The notes below the pieces were generated by a model, which was not told the origin of the DNA, did no database searches, and worked only from the letters and a program-made list of their open reading frames with translations. The translations under genes and the position numbers were made by a program. A stretch of DNA of 64,000 nucleotides, from positions 2,907,501-2,971,500 of the forward strand of contig JAPFBL010000104.1 of the NCBI GenBank assembly GCA_026182355.1. The letters are read 5' to 3'. Positions 22,902 through 35,227 of the stretch are shown here, one piece after another. Position 1 is the stretch's first letter. The number at the start of each line of letters is the position of its first letter. This stretch comes from Hermatobates lingyangjiaoensis. Lineage: Eukaryota; Arthropoda; Insecta; Hemiptera; Hermatobatidae.

Positions 22902-25900
22902 CTGGCTCGAAAAAAAGTTAATACATATTTTTATACCTCAAACTTCAAGAAACAAAGTCAAAAATTACACCAACTGACACTGTTTAAGTAAAATATAATA
23001 TAAAAATTCAAAGCCTTTGGGACAGCAATTTCAGGTTACACCAAACCAACTAATCTAAATATTAAGTTGTTGGATTAACACATTTGTGTAATTAGTACAT
23101 TTCTAATCCCATGGATAGGAAGATGTGCTATCAAAAGTTCTTCCTATATCCAATAAATTCAGGGTAATTCATTCAAGTCGTAAAAAGTTGTCTGTTTTGT
23201 CTAAATTTTTAGAACTGATTCTGTTGCTTTGCCATTGCGATGGTTATGTAGTCCCCCAATATGAATACTATTTATTTACCTAAAACTTCACAAGTTAGTA
23301 ATGAAAGATTTTTTGTTATTTTAAACGTAATATTGCAGTTCTGATATTGTAATTTCATGAAATATTCGCAGTTTGAGATTATCTAATAATAAATTTTGTT
23401 TGTAGATACACCTGATACGACAAACACAGTCGTATTGTCATAAAAAATGAAATAGTACCTTTAACATACTTTAATACCTAAATATCACGATGTTCTTAAA
23501 GAAACAAAGAATACTGGACAATTAGACACATTGAAGGCATAATATGTATATTAATTGCAACATTCTCTGTAGACAAACATCCTTCATCGTGGAGAGCATC
23601 TTTACATAAATATGGTTCTTTGGAGTTTGCTTATTTAGTTGAAAATATTATATTATTCATACACATCCTAATTATTTTATACATATATAATAATAACTCA
23701 GTCTGACTGATTTTGGGAAATAATTTACTCCCACCTGGGAGTTCGGTACGGCCCGGGTGATAAATCTGCAGTATTATTAAAAAGGAATTTAGTTTTCTCT
23801 AATTTTCTTTATAACCTATGGTTTTTATATTGAAATGAAAGTAACACTGCCGCGGAACTAACAAATGGAGGTGGTAGCTGAATGTATGTTCAGAGTCTGT
23901 TGACACATATCCACTTTTCTTTTATCCTCGCACTATAACCACCGAAAGATCTCTGTCAAAAATGAGAAGAGTGGATACAGAGTGTGTGATTTTAACAAAG
24001 ATTTTTACCATTGACTTATTGTTCTTTTCACTAATTATTAGTATTCTTGACTATTACAGAGGAAAAAGTGACTTACTGTTATTTCTATATAATTTGGCAA
24101 TGAGCTTACTGGCCCGGCCCGCTTGAGACTAGATTAAGCTGTATTCGGCCCCCAGACCAAAATGAGTTTGACAACCCTGGTGTAAACAAACCGACAGTAC
24201 ACATGAGTTATCTGTTTTTATAGCTATATTGTCTTTTTGCTAAATCAGAATTTCTTAACATTTTTTTCATATCATACTACTGTTAGGTGGAAATAGACAC
24301 ATAGTCGTTATAAAACATTCTCTAAACTATTAAATGTACCATAACGTCCATTTCAGTGTCAGTAATTTAAAAAAAAAGTATTCTGCTCATCCGCTCCTAA
24401 CGTTCTATTTTTGGTTATAATTTTTTTACAACCCGTCAAACGGTGTAACCTGCATCATGTTCAAAATTTCAAACACATCAGTCAAAATATTTATATGATA
24501 TGGAAAAAATTATTTGAATACAAAAAATCTTAAGTTTCTTCAATCATAGCTTGAAAAAACTGTCAGTTTCATAATAATCCTAAAGCTTCAACGCTCAAGA
24601 GACAACAGTTTAGGAGAGACAAAATGTCTAAATCACATTTTGGCCAAAAAAAATGACCTTCCTATCATGTAATAATGCCCAAAAACAATAGGTAACATCC
24701 ACGCTATGGAGTCAATTTTTGTATGAAATAAGAATTTAATCCATCAAACTGTGTGGGCAGTTGCGTGTGAACAAAATTTTGGATACATACCCACCTAGCC
24801 ACAGACAAAAAGTCAAAAAAGGACTTTGAGCACCTCAAAACATGTAAATCTGTCGAAATAACAAAATTAATTTCATTTCAGTAATTTTACTTAGAGTAAA
24901 GTAAAATAAAAAAAAACTATTCTATTTTATAAATATTCAGATTTAAAATAATTGTCCCAATAGGATAAATTAAGTCAATGAACTTACTTTGAAGGTGAAG
25001 ACTTCTTACTTCCCTGGAAATGACTGTAGGGATTTGTCCCTGCAAGAAGTTTTCGGCAAATATAACACATTAATGCACCACAGGGGCATACGATTTTGTT
25101 GCAACCATCCAATTTTACAAAAGCTTTATTACATTTAGGGCATTTCCTACATGAAACACAAGAAGGAAGATAAATTCGCATGCCAGAATAAGTATTTTGC
25201 ACAAGAAATCACTTTTGTTTCGTTTTTGACGAGAAAAAAAAAGTCATTAAGGAACCAATGCCATTTCAGTGGAACGCTTGAATTACTTAACCCTAATCTT
25301 TCTCGAAAAATAATATTGGTGCCAATTGAAAGAGAAGAAAAAAAATAACCTACATCTGCTTTCAAAGTGTAATGTATTTAGCTAGCATTATTCTAATAGT
25401 ACCTTTAGCAACAGTACTAGAGTAAATTAAATCAGTAAATAATTTAATTTACTAATTAAAAAAATACCAGTAGATATTTTGATTTATAATCCTATTTTGT
25501 ATTTAATATCCCACAAAATAAAGGATTGTTTTTATATTTTACCAACACTTCATACACTGTTTGTTTGCTTAATTTTGTTCAGTATATTTATCTGCACATC
25601 TGAGTACAGTAGTACTTTTAACATTTTACAATACTATTATGAAATAGTTATGCAACTAACACAGACAAAATACGTTCCTTGAAATTCCTGTTCCATCAGT
25701 AATTTTTCTTAAATTAAAACTGGTATAAACGATTCTCTTACACATTTATATTTCCGTGGCACATACTTTTTTGATGGAAAAAATATCCCCATGATCTTTT
25801 TTGGGATTTTTTGTTCATGCGACAATAGATTTATGTCTTTCAAACGTTTATATAATAACTCCAAAATAATATATAATAATAAATCAGAGGATTTGTTTTG

Positions 25901-28900
25901 TTTATCTAAAAATTTAAAGTAAATCATAACCTGACAAGTTCAGCTGTCATTTTATCCTCAATTCCAGTTTTCATTTTGGTTTCTTTCTCTTCCATTTCAT
26001 CACAACTGTAGGGAATATGATCATTTCTTTTACATTTCCTGGAGCACAGACATTTACTTGATAAATGAATTCAATCAAGAAAACTTCCACAATGAACATT
26101 ACATGAGACAAATATTGGGTTATGAAAGAAACAGCCAAAGAGGTTTACGAAAACAACACATTTCGAACACATAAATCTCTTCTTAGTGTTACATTTAAAG
26201 CACACACTAAGCAGAATAACTTGTTAGATAAAATATACTTAACATTATTTAACATGAAACAAAGGATTATATTCCTGCAAAAGAAGAGACTTACTGAGAA
26301 ATTAATGGTTTTTATTTAATGGGTCTCAGAGGAAAGAATGGGGGTTTATGGAAAAAAGAGAAATACTAACAAACAGTATTGGGACTAAAGACCTTTCAAA
26401 ACAAGTTTTAGCTGAAAGAAATACTAAAATAGAAAAAGTAAACCTTTTTAATGGTTTATATGAACAGTTAAAGAATTTTGGACTTATTCATTAAGACAGA
26501 GCGGAGAATTTTTACATTTAGATAGATTCATAAGATGTCTACGTTTCTGTCGGATCAAAGTGATGAAGGACTATTTCTGACAAGGAGTTCAGTCAAAAGA
26601 AATGTTTATGAATAACCGTTTAAATCTCTAGCTTTTCTTTTTTCATTTCGAGTATTCTTAAATACTCCAACCTAATAACTTGATCTATATTATCTGAAGT
26701 CATAAAGAATAAAGACAAATATATTTTTACTTGTCAGGTATACTCGTAGATGCAATATGATGAATGAAACACTACGTTGTTTTCATAAAGCTCTCTTTAA
26801 TTTTAACAATTTATGATTACATTAGCACGATTCTTTTACGAGGAGACTACCATTAAACTTAATTTAAATATAATTCTGAACCTTTCTAACTAACCTGCAT
26901 GAATCCTTCAAACATTTCTTGCATCTGAACAATTTATCCTTCGGAGGGGGAATTTCAGCATATTCACAAAAAGGGCAAGATTCCAAATTATGTAATCCTG
27001 CCTGGATAACTTCAGCCTCCTGGACTTTAGTAGCAACTTGATCGAATAATTTTTCTCCAATTACATCCTAAAAGTAAGTAGTAAGGAATTTATAAAAAAA
27101 AAAAATTGAGCTTACTGAGGTGGCCAGTGAGAACTAAATAATGAGCAATAGACAAGCGGTTTCATCCAATCCGACGAAGACCGTTTGTTACGGTTGAAAG
27201 ATCTTAGTCTTGTTTTCCCATTTCATATTGTGGTTTGATCATTGACTGTTATTTCACGTGTTCATGTGAATCTTTATATATAACAAATTCAATGATAAAT
27301 CAACCGTTTGATAGAAGAGGTGTACTATACAATCCGGATTCGATCAATTTTCCAGGTTCAAAATCAAACTTTCGGTGCCACCGTTACGGGTTTGTTTTAA
27401 AAACTTTTTCTTAGGCAGAAGTAAGATTTTTTTTTTTAATTAGGAAATTATATTTACATTACATAAACGAACTAATAATCTTGATTAGTTAAAACATTCG
27501 ACTAGACTAATCAGATGCCATTACAAATAACCTGATTTTAATTAAAAAAATTCTTACTACGAGCACCTTTGAAAATGGTTCTAAAATAAAACCAAAACGT
27601 TGGCACCGAGTTTGATTTTGAACCTAGAAAATTGAGGAAATCCCGATTGGATAATACACCTTTATTTATATAAATAATAAAATTTAAAAGAAATCTATTT
27701 GTGAAGAAAAAATAATGGACTTACTTTTAATATTTTTAGAGTAAACTCTCCACTGCAGGTAGTAAGACAGGGAAATATGGTTTTAGAATTTGCGATATTA
27801 ATTTCGACTCCTCTAAAAAAAAAAGCAAAATGAAAAAATGATATTAAACCTTATATAAACTCTACTAGTAAACTAACGAACTTTGTTTTAGCATTTTACA
27901 AAACAAAACTTGAAAAAGGAAAACCACTATCATCTGTTTGAAAATTATATATTAAAATTACAAATGTCATTATTCAAGGACTTCATATGTTTTTGAAATA
28001 TAAAACTTGATATAAAGAAAGATGTGAGATAGGGAAGAAGAGAGGAAGAAAGAGAGAACAGGAAAAAGAAAAAAAATTGTCATCAGTAGTTTTGATTTTT
28101 TTGATTCTTGCTTCAAAATGTATCCTATATTCGCTTTAAAAAACAAAAAGAAGTTGTCAAAATAGAAATTAAACATTGAATACAAAAATCTCCCTCTGTA
28201 TTATAGTAAGATATAAATATATTTGATCACATTCAGGGTGCAAATTAAACAGACAAATTGTCATTAAACAAAAGACCAATCAAACCAATGACAACTAAGT
28301 GGTGAACAAAACGCAAAAGAAATCTCTGTAACTGGAGATTTATTATAATTTTCTTTTCACTAAATCAACTGACTGAAAATTTATAATTGGGCTTAGAAAG
28401 TTATTTTAACATATTAACCATGTTACATAAAACGCTACATTTTATACTACAAGCCATGCCTAAAAGAAAAATAGTTGAAACTACTGATGAGAAAGAAAAT
28501 ATATGAAAACTTGATCATGAAAGAAAGAGGCAAAAGCGTTCCAATAAAATACCCGAAAAAGATGGTTCAGAAGATAGTAGTAGAGTATTCCAAAAACACT
28601 TGTTCTGCATAACAGTATACAGAAAAAAAAAAAAATCTGGAGTGGCCTTCACTCAACTTTACTATAAGTAACTTAATATCAAATTTCTTGAGTATATAAT
28701 ATATAACGTCTCAATTAAGCATAATGTAAACATCTAAATGGGATATGATTATTAGTCTTTCATTCCTGAAAGAGTACAGATAGTGATTGAAGGACATATC
28801 AATATATAAGCTTATTTTGGTACATCACACAGCTGATGCAAATAATTTCATTAGTATAACTACAGCAGTAATAACATTTTTGAAAAACCAAAGTGAACAT

Positions 28901-31900
28901 TTCTTGATACGAAATATTCTCCTACAAGAGAACATGGCCTCTGTTCAAATAGCCAGTGGATTTCTTACATCGTTTACTTGACATCCTTCTACATTGAATA
29001 TTAAAGTAAAATTTTCAAATTTTAAACAGGAAAATACCCTTACTTTCTCTGAAAAACATCATAAAAATCGAAGAAAAAATGTTTCTTTAAGAGGAATTAT
29101 AATTAAAGTAGTACGATAATTACATTATTAATCTATAAACTAAAGATTTCAATTTTGAATTATCTTTTACATTTTCGGTCTTTTATAGAAATATTATACT
29201 GGAAATTTTATGACTTCTTAGTATTTAATAAGATCATTTTCCTTCCCCTTTGTCAAATATCATATATACGAATTTTTTCTGAGTGAGTGGTATCCTTTTC
29301 CTGCCTTGTGTACTCTGTTTAAGTTTGCTATGAATGTATATTGAGAAAAAATATATTAGCAATTAGCCAGTTTACATACTCAAATCGAAGTCAAAGCCAG
29401 CTATTCAATATAATTTAAATCTTTTATAGTTGGGAGCTTCTAATTTTTGAAAATAATAAATATGAACTATTAGACTAGAGTGGTAAAAAAAAAATTTGGA
29501 TATTTCTCAACAAACATAAGTCCTCTTTCTTGAGGAAAGAGTCCATTCATTACATTTTAATATCATGGAAAGGTACTACATTCACAATTATAATGTAATT
29601 GTATCTGATATTAAGTTTTGCTCAAGAGTGCAATATATAGATTTATTAAAGCATTTTATGAGACAAATCCATCATGCCATGGAAGACAAAGGTAATTCAT
29701 TTATGTTTATTGGCGGTGATTTTTTTGCATGTAACAATATTATTCCTCTTACATCTCATATAAGTCAATAAACAATTTAAATTTTTCCTTTATAAATATA
29801 AATTTTATCTCAGTGGAATCGCTCAAAAAATTTCTAAGTCAATGTAAACAATGAAAAAAAAAATATAAAAAATTCGACAAGTATAGCAGGTGATCTCTTA
29901 GTCTAAGATAAACAAACAGTTTTTATAGCGTTATTGCTCTTTCCCATAAATGAAACTTCATGATTTTTTTTTTATGAATTGCTAATTTTTTGTTCTATTT
30001 TTGGTCAAATTTTCATTATTTTTTAATCAGCCGTTTAGCGTCAAAAAAAAATTTTCTGAAAACAGAAGTCGTACTGTAACGCCCCATTAGCGAACGTAAT
30101 TTTGAAAAAAAATAACTCAACTCATTCTACACATAATGTTCTATTTATAGGCATAGTTTCATTCTTGTCCGTCAAACAGTATGGCTTGTATCGCTCTCAC
30201 AAGGTTTGAGATTGAATTATAAGTCAAAATTTGTACATTTTATTGAAAAAAAAATATTTCCCGTTGTTTTAAAATTCTGAATATATTTTTCGTTTGTTGC
30301 ATTTAAAACCTCAAAGATAATGTCAAAATTTCAAAACTCTAGGATTATCAGTTTAGGAGAAATAAATGTTTTAAAAAAAACGGTTTTTGGCAAAAAAAGT
30401 GACTTTCCCATAGTGCATAATTCTTCCCAAACAATAGGGATCTTCGTCTTTATGGGGCCCATTTTTGTGTAAAATATCAACTTGATCCATCAAAGATTCT
30501 GGACCGTAGCGTGGTAACAAGCAATGCTAACACACTCACCCACCCACCCACACACACACAGACATCATCGTAAAAACTTCATAAAACGACTTCTGGGACC
30601 TCAAAACATGTAATCCCGTCAAAATCTCGAGATCGAATTTTTTCACGATCACTATACTTTACTTATAGTAAAGTAATATCACATTGGTAATCACGGTTGG
30701 GTTAGGTTACAGTAGTAGTCTCACGAGAGATACACACAGACCGAACATTTGCCCTTTGTGATACCATACAATGAACATTTTCCAATGGCAGTCATAAATT
30801 ACTACTAACTCAAAATATAGAGAAGGGATTTTAACGAGTACCTGACATCGTACAGGCTAGGGACCAACAGATTAAACATATTCTCCCTGCGACGACGTGC
30901 TCAGATATTTTCACCTCCGGCATGAAGAAATCGAGGATCAAAGTGGGTGCTGAACCCAGGTCTACCAGTCAAGAGATGAGCACGTTACCATTGGACTAAC
31001 CTGGCCCTTGTAATTAAAGCTAAGTCTACAATTCAATAGATCTTGCACATTGTCCAGTCAATTATGTAATTCCACCACCCACTATTGTGTCTAAAAGAGT
31101 GAACGGTGTGAACTTATTAAATTCAAAAATTTTTTTTTTGAAAAACGATAGCCGCGAAATACAATTAATGCTGGGACAATGATAAGGTAGTATTACCAGC
31201 ATTACGGACACCCCTATAATTTTTTTCAAACACATATAATTATAGTTCCCTAGCCTTTCGCTCAATGATAGCACAACCTATTAAAGTGCCTAGATGTAGT
31301 CAAATTATTACAACATACATGGCCAGAAAGTAGACTGTACACAAGAAATATGAACACAAATTTGCTTACGAAGCCTAGGAACGCCATATGCTAGCTAATA
31401 AACAATATGTTATTACTTCAGAGAAAAAAACATCTTGCCTTGTAATGCACATTTTACAAAATAAGTGGCCTTCACTGCAATTATAAACCTCAGTGATAAG
31501 ACATTCCGAATCAAAACAGCATAAACAGGTAACATTAGTTCCCTCTTTTATCGCCTGCAAACAGAAAAAAATCATAATTTTTATTATGAAATATGTTAAA
31601 ATTGTATCTAAAAAAAATTACCTTTTTCAAAGCCTTTTCACGGATTTTTAATTTATCATTCACAATTTTGGTAATTTCTTCTTCATGATTAAGGAAATAA
31701 AGCTGAAAATAAAAAGAAAAAATTTAAATAAAAATTTTTAATTTACAAATAATGTGTATTTTCCCTGTGATTACATCACTAAACATTTCTATAATGTATG
31801 ACAATGTATTCTTTATATAACTAAAAGAAATATAAAAGGTATTTTGTATTTGATAAATGTATACTGACTAGTAAATATATCAGTGAGAACACATTAGTTT

Positions 31901-34900
31901 AAAAATTTGCATGTCCAAACGTAGCCAGAGACAGTTTCCTTAAAATTAGGTCTTCACAATGTAGCTTTGCAGTATAAAATACTTTTGAGACAGTTTTTTT
32001 TTTTTTTTTTTTTTTTTGTTAAACAGGTTTATCTACATCTAGACTTATTAATGCCTCTGTAATAATCAATTATACAAAATCTGGAGCATATAAACAATCA
32101 ATGGTAATCTTTATTTTGCTGAGTGTACTTGCACCGGTGTTATTCTGATCTTGGGAGGTACCAAAAGAACATTTCTGCTGGCAGACAGTGAGCCAGGATA
32201 ATCGCGCTAGTCGTGACCCTAGGTTAGAGTTTATTTATTTCTAATTTCTACACAAAAATTCTTTTTCTTCATATCACGAGGTTTCAGCGAAAACTACACC
32301 CCTTGGAAAGGAGTGAGTTATTTTTTGCTTGCATTTCAGTTTTAATAACAACAGTTGGAGTTGACTTTATTTTTGCAAGTTCAATATAATGAACACTGCG
32401 GCTGTTCATTCATATTGAGATCAAAAGGTGAAATTAATGAAAAACACTAAGTTTGAAATAGTATTTGAAAATTATATTAACAAAAATATCTCTAAGGAAC
32501 TTGGAATAAGAAATAATTTTATTTGTTCTAAAACTATATGTGTATTTTAATACCAAGTTACTAGAGTTTTGAGTAGTTTGATTGAGTGATAAATGATCTC
32601 ATACCTCATCTAAAAATAATCTGTCAGTATTGGAATAAGGAAATGCAAGATTTGACTCTTGTCTCCTTAAGCGCTTCAGAGAAGACGGCTGAGAATCCAA
32701 AAAATTCTTTGCAAGAGTTATACTGTAGTTATGTTCTCGAAGAGCCTTGTTTATATCATTTAAACTCAAATTCAGAAACCTGAAAAAAAAGCCACTACCA
32801 ATATTGCTTGGAAAAGTAATATTTGTACTTTTAACAAGTAATGACTAACTGGGCGTAAAGAAAACGTATTCATATTAAAACATTTTGAGCCAAAAAAAAA
32901 CTATATGCATATATATATATATTTATATATCACTCAAAATTCGAAAAAAAACGATCCAAACTAGACGCAAATCAGCTCAAAAACGAAGAAAAGCAACACA
33001 CAGAGAAAGAGACACACTTACAAACTCAACTTTTCGGATGATCCGTCTTCAGGAGAAAAGTTGAGTTTGTGAGTGTGTCTCTTTCTCTGTCTGTTGCTTT
33101 TCTTCGTTTTTGAGCTGGTATATATATCAATCAATAATGTATATATGGCCGTCCAAACAGACAAATTGTCCTTTTATTTTAGTATAGTAACTCTAGAGTT
33201 GCAGCATAACTCTATAACGACCTGTGAATCACGGTTTCTTCACACTTCGGTATTCTTGATTTCTCCTCAAGTCCGACGAATTATCGAGAATCAAAACTTA
33301 ATCTTTATAGCTTAAGTTTATTTTAATTAGTTTATAACTTATCTCATTATTTATTTCCTCCTTCATTTTTTAACTAATTAGTTTACTTTGTAACTTTTTT
33401 GTCGATTATTTATCTGTTATGACTTTTATTCATTTATTATTAATATGATTTTTATTACGTATTACTATTTTTCATTATTTTGTCTTCATAACTCATTTTC
33501 TTCCATGGTTTCCCTTTCTTCCTCCCACATAGTGGCAGCACCGGTCTAATAACATATCTGTCTGTCAGTGACTCCCCGACTTCTGGCCCTGATGACAATA
33601 TTCTGAATTGTTAAATCAATTCATTCTCCAAGGTTTCTTTTTAAGAGTGTTTCTCTGTAATTTAACGTGCTTCCTGGTGACGGTTATATTTTATGTTTTT
33701 ATCCACCCGGCCGTCAGACAAAGACTGACAAACAGAAAGTCTCTAGACAAAATAGTGCTGCTCCCTAACGAGGAAGGAAAAAAAGTAATTGAACGAACAA
33801 GAGATAAAAGTAAAAATAAACTAAGACGAACAAATCAAGAAAAAATAATAATGTATATAATAAATAACAAAATGAATTAAAAATTTCTAAATTAATGATA
33901 AATAGTTAAAAATATAATTTTAAAATAACGGTCGGTAATGACTGAGTTTTATATCATATAAACAATTGAGGAATGGAATACCTGTGATCATTCAACGCAG
34001 GTTGGACTTAGTGGAAATGTGATATAAAAAGCGTGGTACCGCGAGTAGTCAAAAGGATAAACTCAGTTACGGGCAAAATAGGTCCCACTGAGAATATGAT
34101 TGCTAAGGAAGTGAAGCAAGCTCCACTGATGATACAACAATACAGACAGCCATGTCATCCAAGTTATACCTCTTTATAACAGTGGGAGGTTTTGGAAAAG
34201 AAATATGTGAAAACATTTAAGGCTTTAAGGTTTCCGCTATGATATAATTCACTGAGGCCAAGGAAACAATCTATTTAAAAATATATACAAAATTTCATTA
34301 AAGGACATAATACAATTCTAACCTGGGACTTCACTTATCCTCCACTTCAACTATAATAAATGCTTCATACACAATTTATTTATCTATGAATGAATGATAA
34401 AAAAAGTAGTTCCTTTTCACCATTTCCAAAAAAAGAAACTTTTTTAAAAAATGCCATTACTTGTCCACAAACAATAATTTAAACCAGAATTGGTGAACCT
34501 TTTAGACAAGGAAATATTACCTGATTTATCATATTCTTTAACATTATTTCATAAGTTTCTATTAAAAATGAAAAAACCCAATAAATGTAAAAAACGAGGA
34601 TGTGTTTTTAATATTTCCAATTAGCACTCATTTAAAAAGAATATTAAAAATACTCATACTTCTCCAAGTTAAAATTTAAACATTTAAATTTCTTACACTT
34701 AAATTTTAAATTTCTTAAATGTGTAGAAACACATTCTGTTCAGAATTGCCATCACGGGCCCAATAAACTACATATCCGTAAGTAATGTAGTAGCATAATA
34801 GTTGCATTTACAAACCATATATATGAATAAGTACAAACCATATACGAAAAAATTCAAATTTAATAATTAGATTGATATATTACTTATTTTTTAGGAATAT

Positions 34901-35227
34901 TCTGGCATTTTGGAAATGCTTTTCTCCGGTTTTCATTTCAGAAAAAGTCTTCATTGGATTTTCATATATCTTCAGAAAATCTTCTACAGAGCTGTAGTTT
35001 ACAACAGTTTCTACTCTCTCTTTTGGGTACTTATCACTTTTCTTAGGATACTCAGATTCTAATGTTCTTAAAATAAACTCATCAAGCTGATTTAACGGGC
35101 CATCAAATTGTTCACTTAATTCTTTTATATAAACAGGGTGAGCATCACTTAGAATCCCAGCAAGTATTTCCTCAATTTCATTGCATAATTTGGTTTCACT
35201 TTCTTTAGAAATAATAGGTCCATCCAT
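22742..35227 (-). CDS. RNF216: RNF216/TRIAD3-like RBR E3 ubiquitin ligase (9 exons, complete)
   Basis: Complement join: 35227..34884, 32779..32605, 31702..31622, 31554..31439, 27812..27725, 27067..26895, 26038..25931, 25146..24988, 22901..22742; 1404 nt, 467 residues, all phases consistent. It is a RING-between-RING ligase, which takes ubiquitin from an E2 onto a RING2 cysteine and then to the substrate. Residues about 10-70 resemble the family's CUE-like N-terminal helices ([15 protein letters not shown]). RING1 starts at Cys210 (CLCCF...GHLFCKMC). IBR starts at Cys299 (CPFC). RING2 is Cys364-x2-Cys367...GCNKIVC with predicted catalytic Cys382, then CGALMCYIC. The C-terminal [10 protein letters not shown] helix is typical of the family. 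It is shorter than human RNF216 because the long N-terminal region is lacking. The start ATG is the first in a frame with good homology just after it. Divergent neighbour: DHX35. Confidence 0.9.
24093..24178. repeat. hAT-like right end
   Basis: GGCCCGGCCCGC, then GGCCCCCAGACC and an end reading GAGTTTGACAACCCTGG, typical of hAT right termini. The left end was not located. It lies in RNF216 intron 8. Confidence 0.35.
24360..24910 (-). repeat. Diverged Rep-A copy in RNF216 intron 8
   Basis: Same order of words as other Rep-A copies: GCCAAAAAAAATGACCTTCC, ATTTTTGTATGAAATAAG, ATCCATCAA, CACCTCAAAACATGTAA, and a TTTACTTAGAGTAAAGTA end. Strongly diverged. Confidence 0.55.
24988..25146 (-). CDS. 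RNF216: RNF216 exon 8 (RING2, catalytic Cys)
   Basis: Encodes [20 protein letters not shown], then [11 protein letters not shown]. Cys382 is the predicted thioester cysteine. The frame runs into TAA at once, but the stop overlaps a consensus donor (AAA before GTAAGT); splicing there to exon 9 gives SSPSKCPLYSN, the expected family sequence. The usual HFC after the last CxxC reads HFQ. Confidence 0.88.
25931..26038 (-). CDS. RNF216: RNF216 exon 7 (IBR end, linker)
   Basis: 108 nt. Encodes [19 protein letters not shown] and [11 protein letters not shown], matching the IBR end and the conserved RSIEEKMTAARIR linker of the family. Confidence 0.88.
26895..27067 (-). CDS. RNF216: RNF216 exon 6 (IBR, first part)
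   Basis: Encodes [14 protein letters not shown] and the first IBR zinc ligands [12 protein letters not shown] and [11 protein letters not shown]. Ends CAG before GTTAGT. Confidence 0.88.
27165..27670. repeat. Penelope terminal repeats in inverted array (RNF216 intron 5)
   Basis: 27165-27295 is a plus-strand PLE-A end (CCGACGAAGACCGTTTG...GTGGTTTGATC). 27300-27440 is a minus-strand and 27545-27670 a plus-strand family-B end (AACGTTGGCACCGAG...GATTTTGAACC), forming an imperfect palindrome around an AT-rich centre. Confidence 0.7.
27725..27812 (-). CDS. RNF216: RNF216 exon 5
   Basis: 88 nt after a T-rich tract and TAG, ending before GTAAGT. Encodes [17 protein letters not shown] then [11 protein letters not shown], the RING1 C-terminal half that aligns with the SGKLELSCM...C region of vertebrate RNF216. 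Confidence 0.85.
28640..30675 (-). mobile_element. Rep-A element, inverted long copy in RNF216 intron 4
   Basis: Close inverted match to 3250-4885 along most of its length, including the mirrored CACACCCACCC simple repeat (30535-30562) and the AAATCTCGAGATCGAA palindromic end. Ends with ACTTTACTATAAGTAA and ACTTATAGTAAAGTA inverted repeats. It is longer than the first copy; no coding frame. Confidence 0.65.
30694..31013 (-). mobile_element. tRNA-derived SINE, copy 2
   Basis: Minus-strand copy of the SINE at 15894: the head with TTAGTCCAATGG-like A box and GGTTCAGCACC-like B box lies at 31010-30940, and the tail ends in GGTTAGGTTA at 30705. It abuts the Rep-A element, in RNF216 intron 4. Confidence 0.8.
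31439..31554 (-). CDS. RNF216: RNF216 exon 4 (RING1, GC donor)
   Basis: Encodes [14 protein letters not shown]...[11 protein letters not shown], the first RING of the RBR module. The exon must end AAG before GCAAGA: splicing at GC joins AG to A of exon 5 and gives an unbroken CITRGVEIN reading. The nearest GT donor (GTAATA, 22 bases on) would shift into an immediate stop in exon 5. Confidence 0.85.
31622..31702 (-). CDS. RNF216: RNF216 exon 3
   Basis: 81 nt (27 codons) between TTTTCAG and GTAATT. Encodes the charged helix [16 protein letters not shown] that leads into RING1. Confidence 0.85.
31996..32019. repeat. Poly(T) run
   Basis: More than 20 consecutive T in RNF216 intron 2; no attached SINE or LINE body was recognised. 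Confidence 0.9.
32605..32779 (-). CDS. RNF216: RNF216 exon 2
   Basis: Acceptor TTTCAG, donor GTATGA. Encodes residues 115-173 ([23 protein letters not shown]), the linker helices before RING1. 175 nt keeps the frame. Confidence 0.85.
32960..33118. repeat. Palindrome with hammerhead-like centre
   Basis: Arms of about 60 bases (AACGAAGAAAAGCAAC...AAACTCAACTTTTC and complement) surround a centre whose minus strand reads CTGAAGA, C, GGA-TCA-TCC, GAAA (33052-33032). It lies in RNF216 intron 1. Confidence 0.8.
34884..35227 (-). CDS. RNF216: RNF216 exon 1 (start codon, CUE-like N-terminus)
   Basis: Starts at ATG 35227 ([11 protein letters not shown]) and ends AA before donor GTAATA, leaving two bases that exon 2's first G completes to Lys115. 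The [17 protein letters not shown] segment matches the conserved region before the RBR core in RNF216 proteins. The ATG is taken as the start because no upstream in-frame homology was seen; an upstream non-coding exon is possible. Confidence 0.85.

Noticed and set aside
25147..25365. Open frames on both strands beside RNF216 exon 8
   Set aside because: They overlap the intron start before exon 8 and have no motif; the exon frame explains the coding signal.
28787..29771. Short frames at 28787 and 29565
   Set aside because: They lie inside the non-coding Rep-A copy, and the matching copy at 3250-4885 does not preserve the frames.
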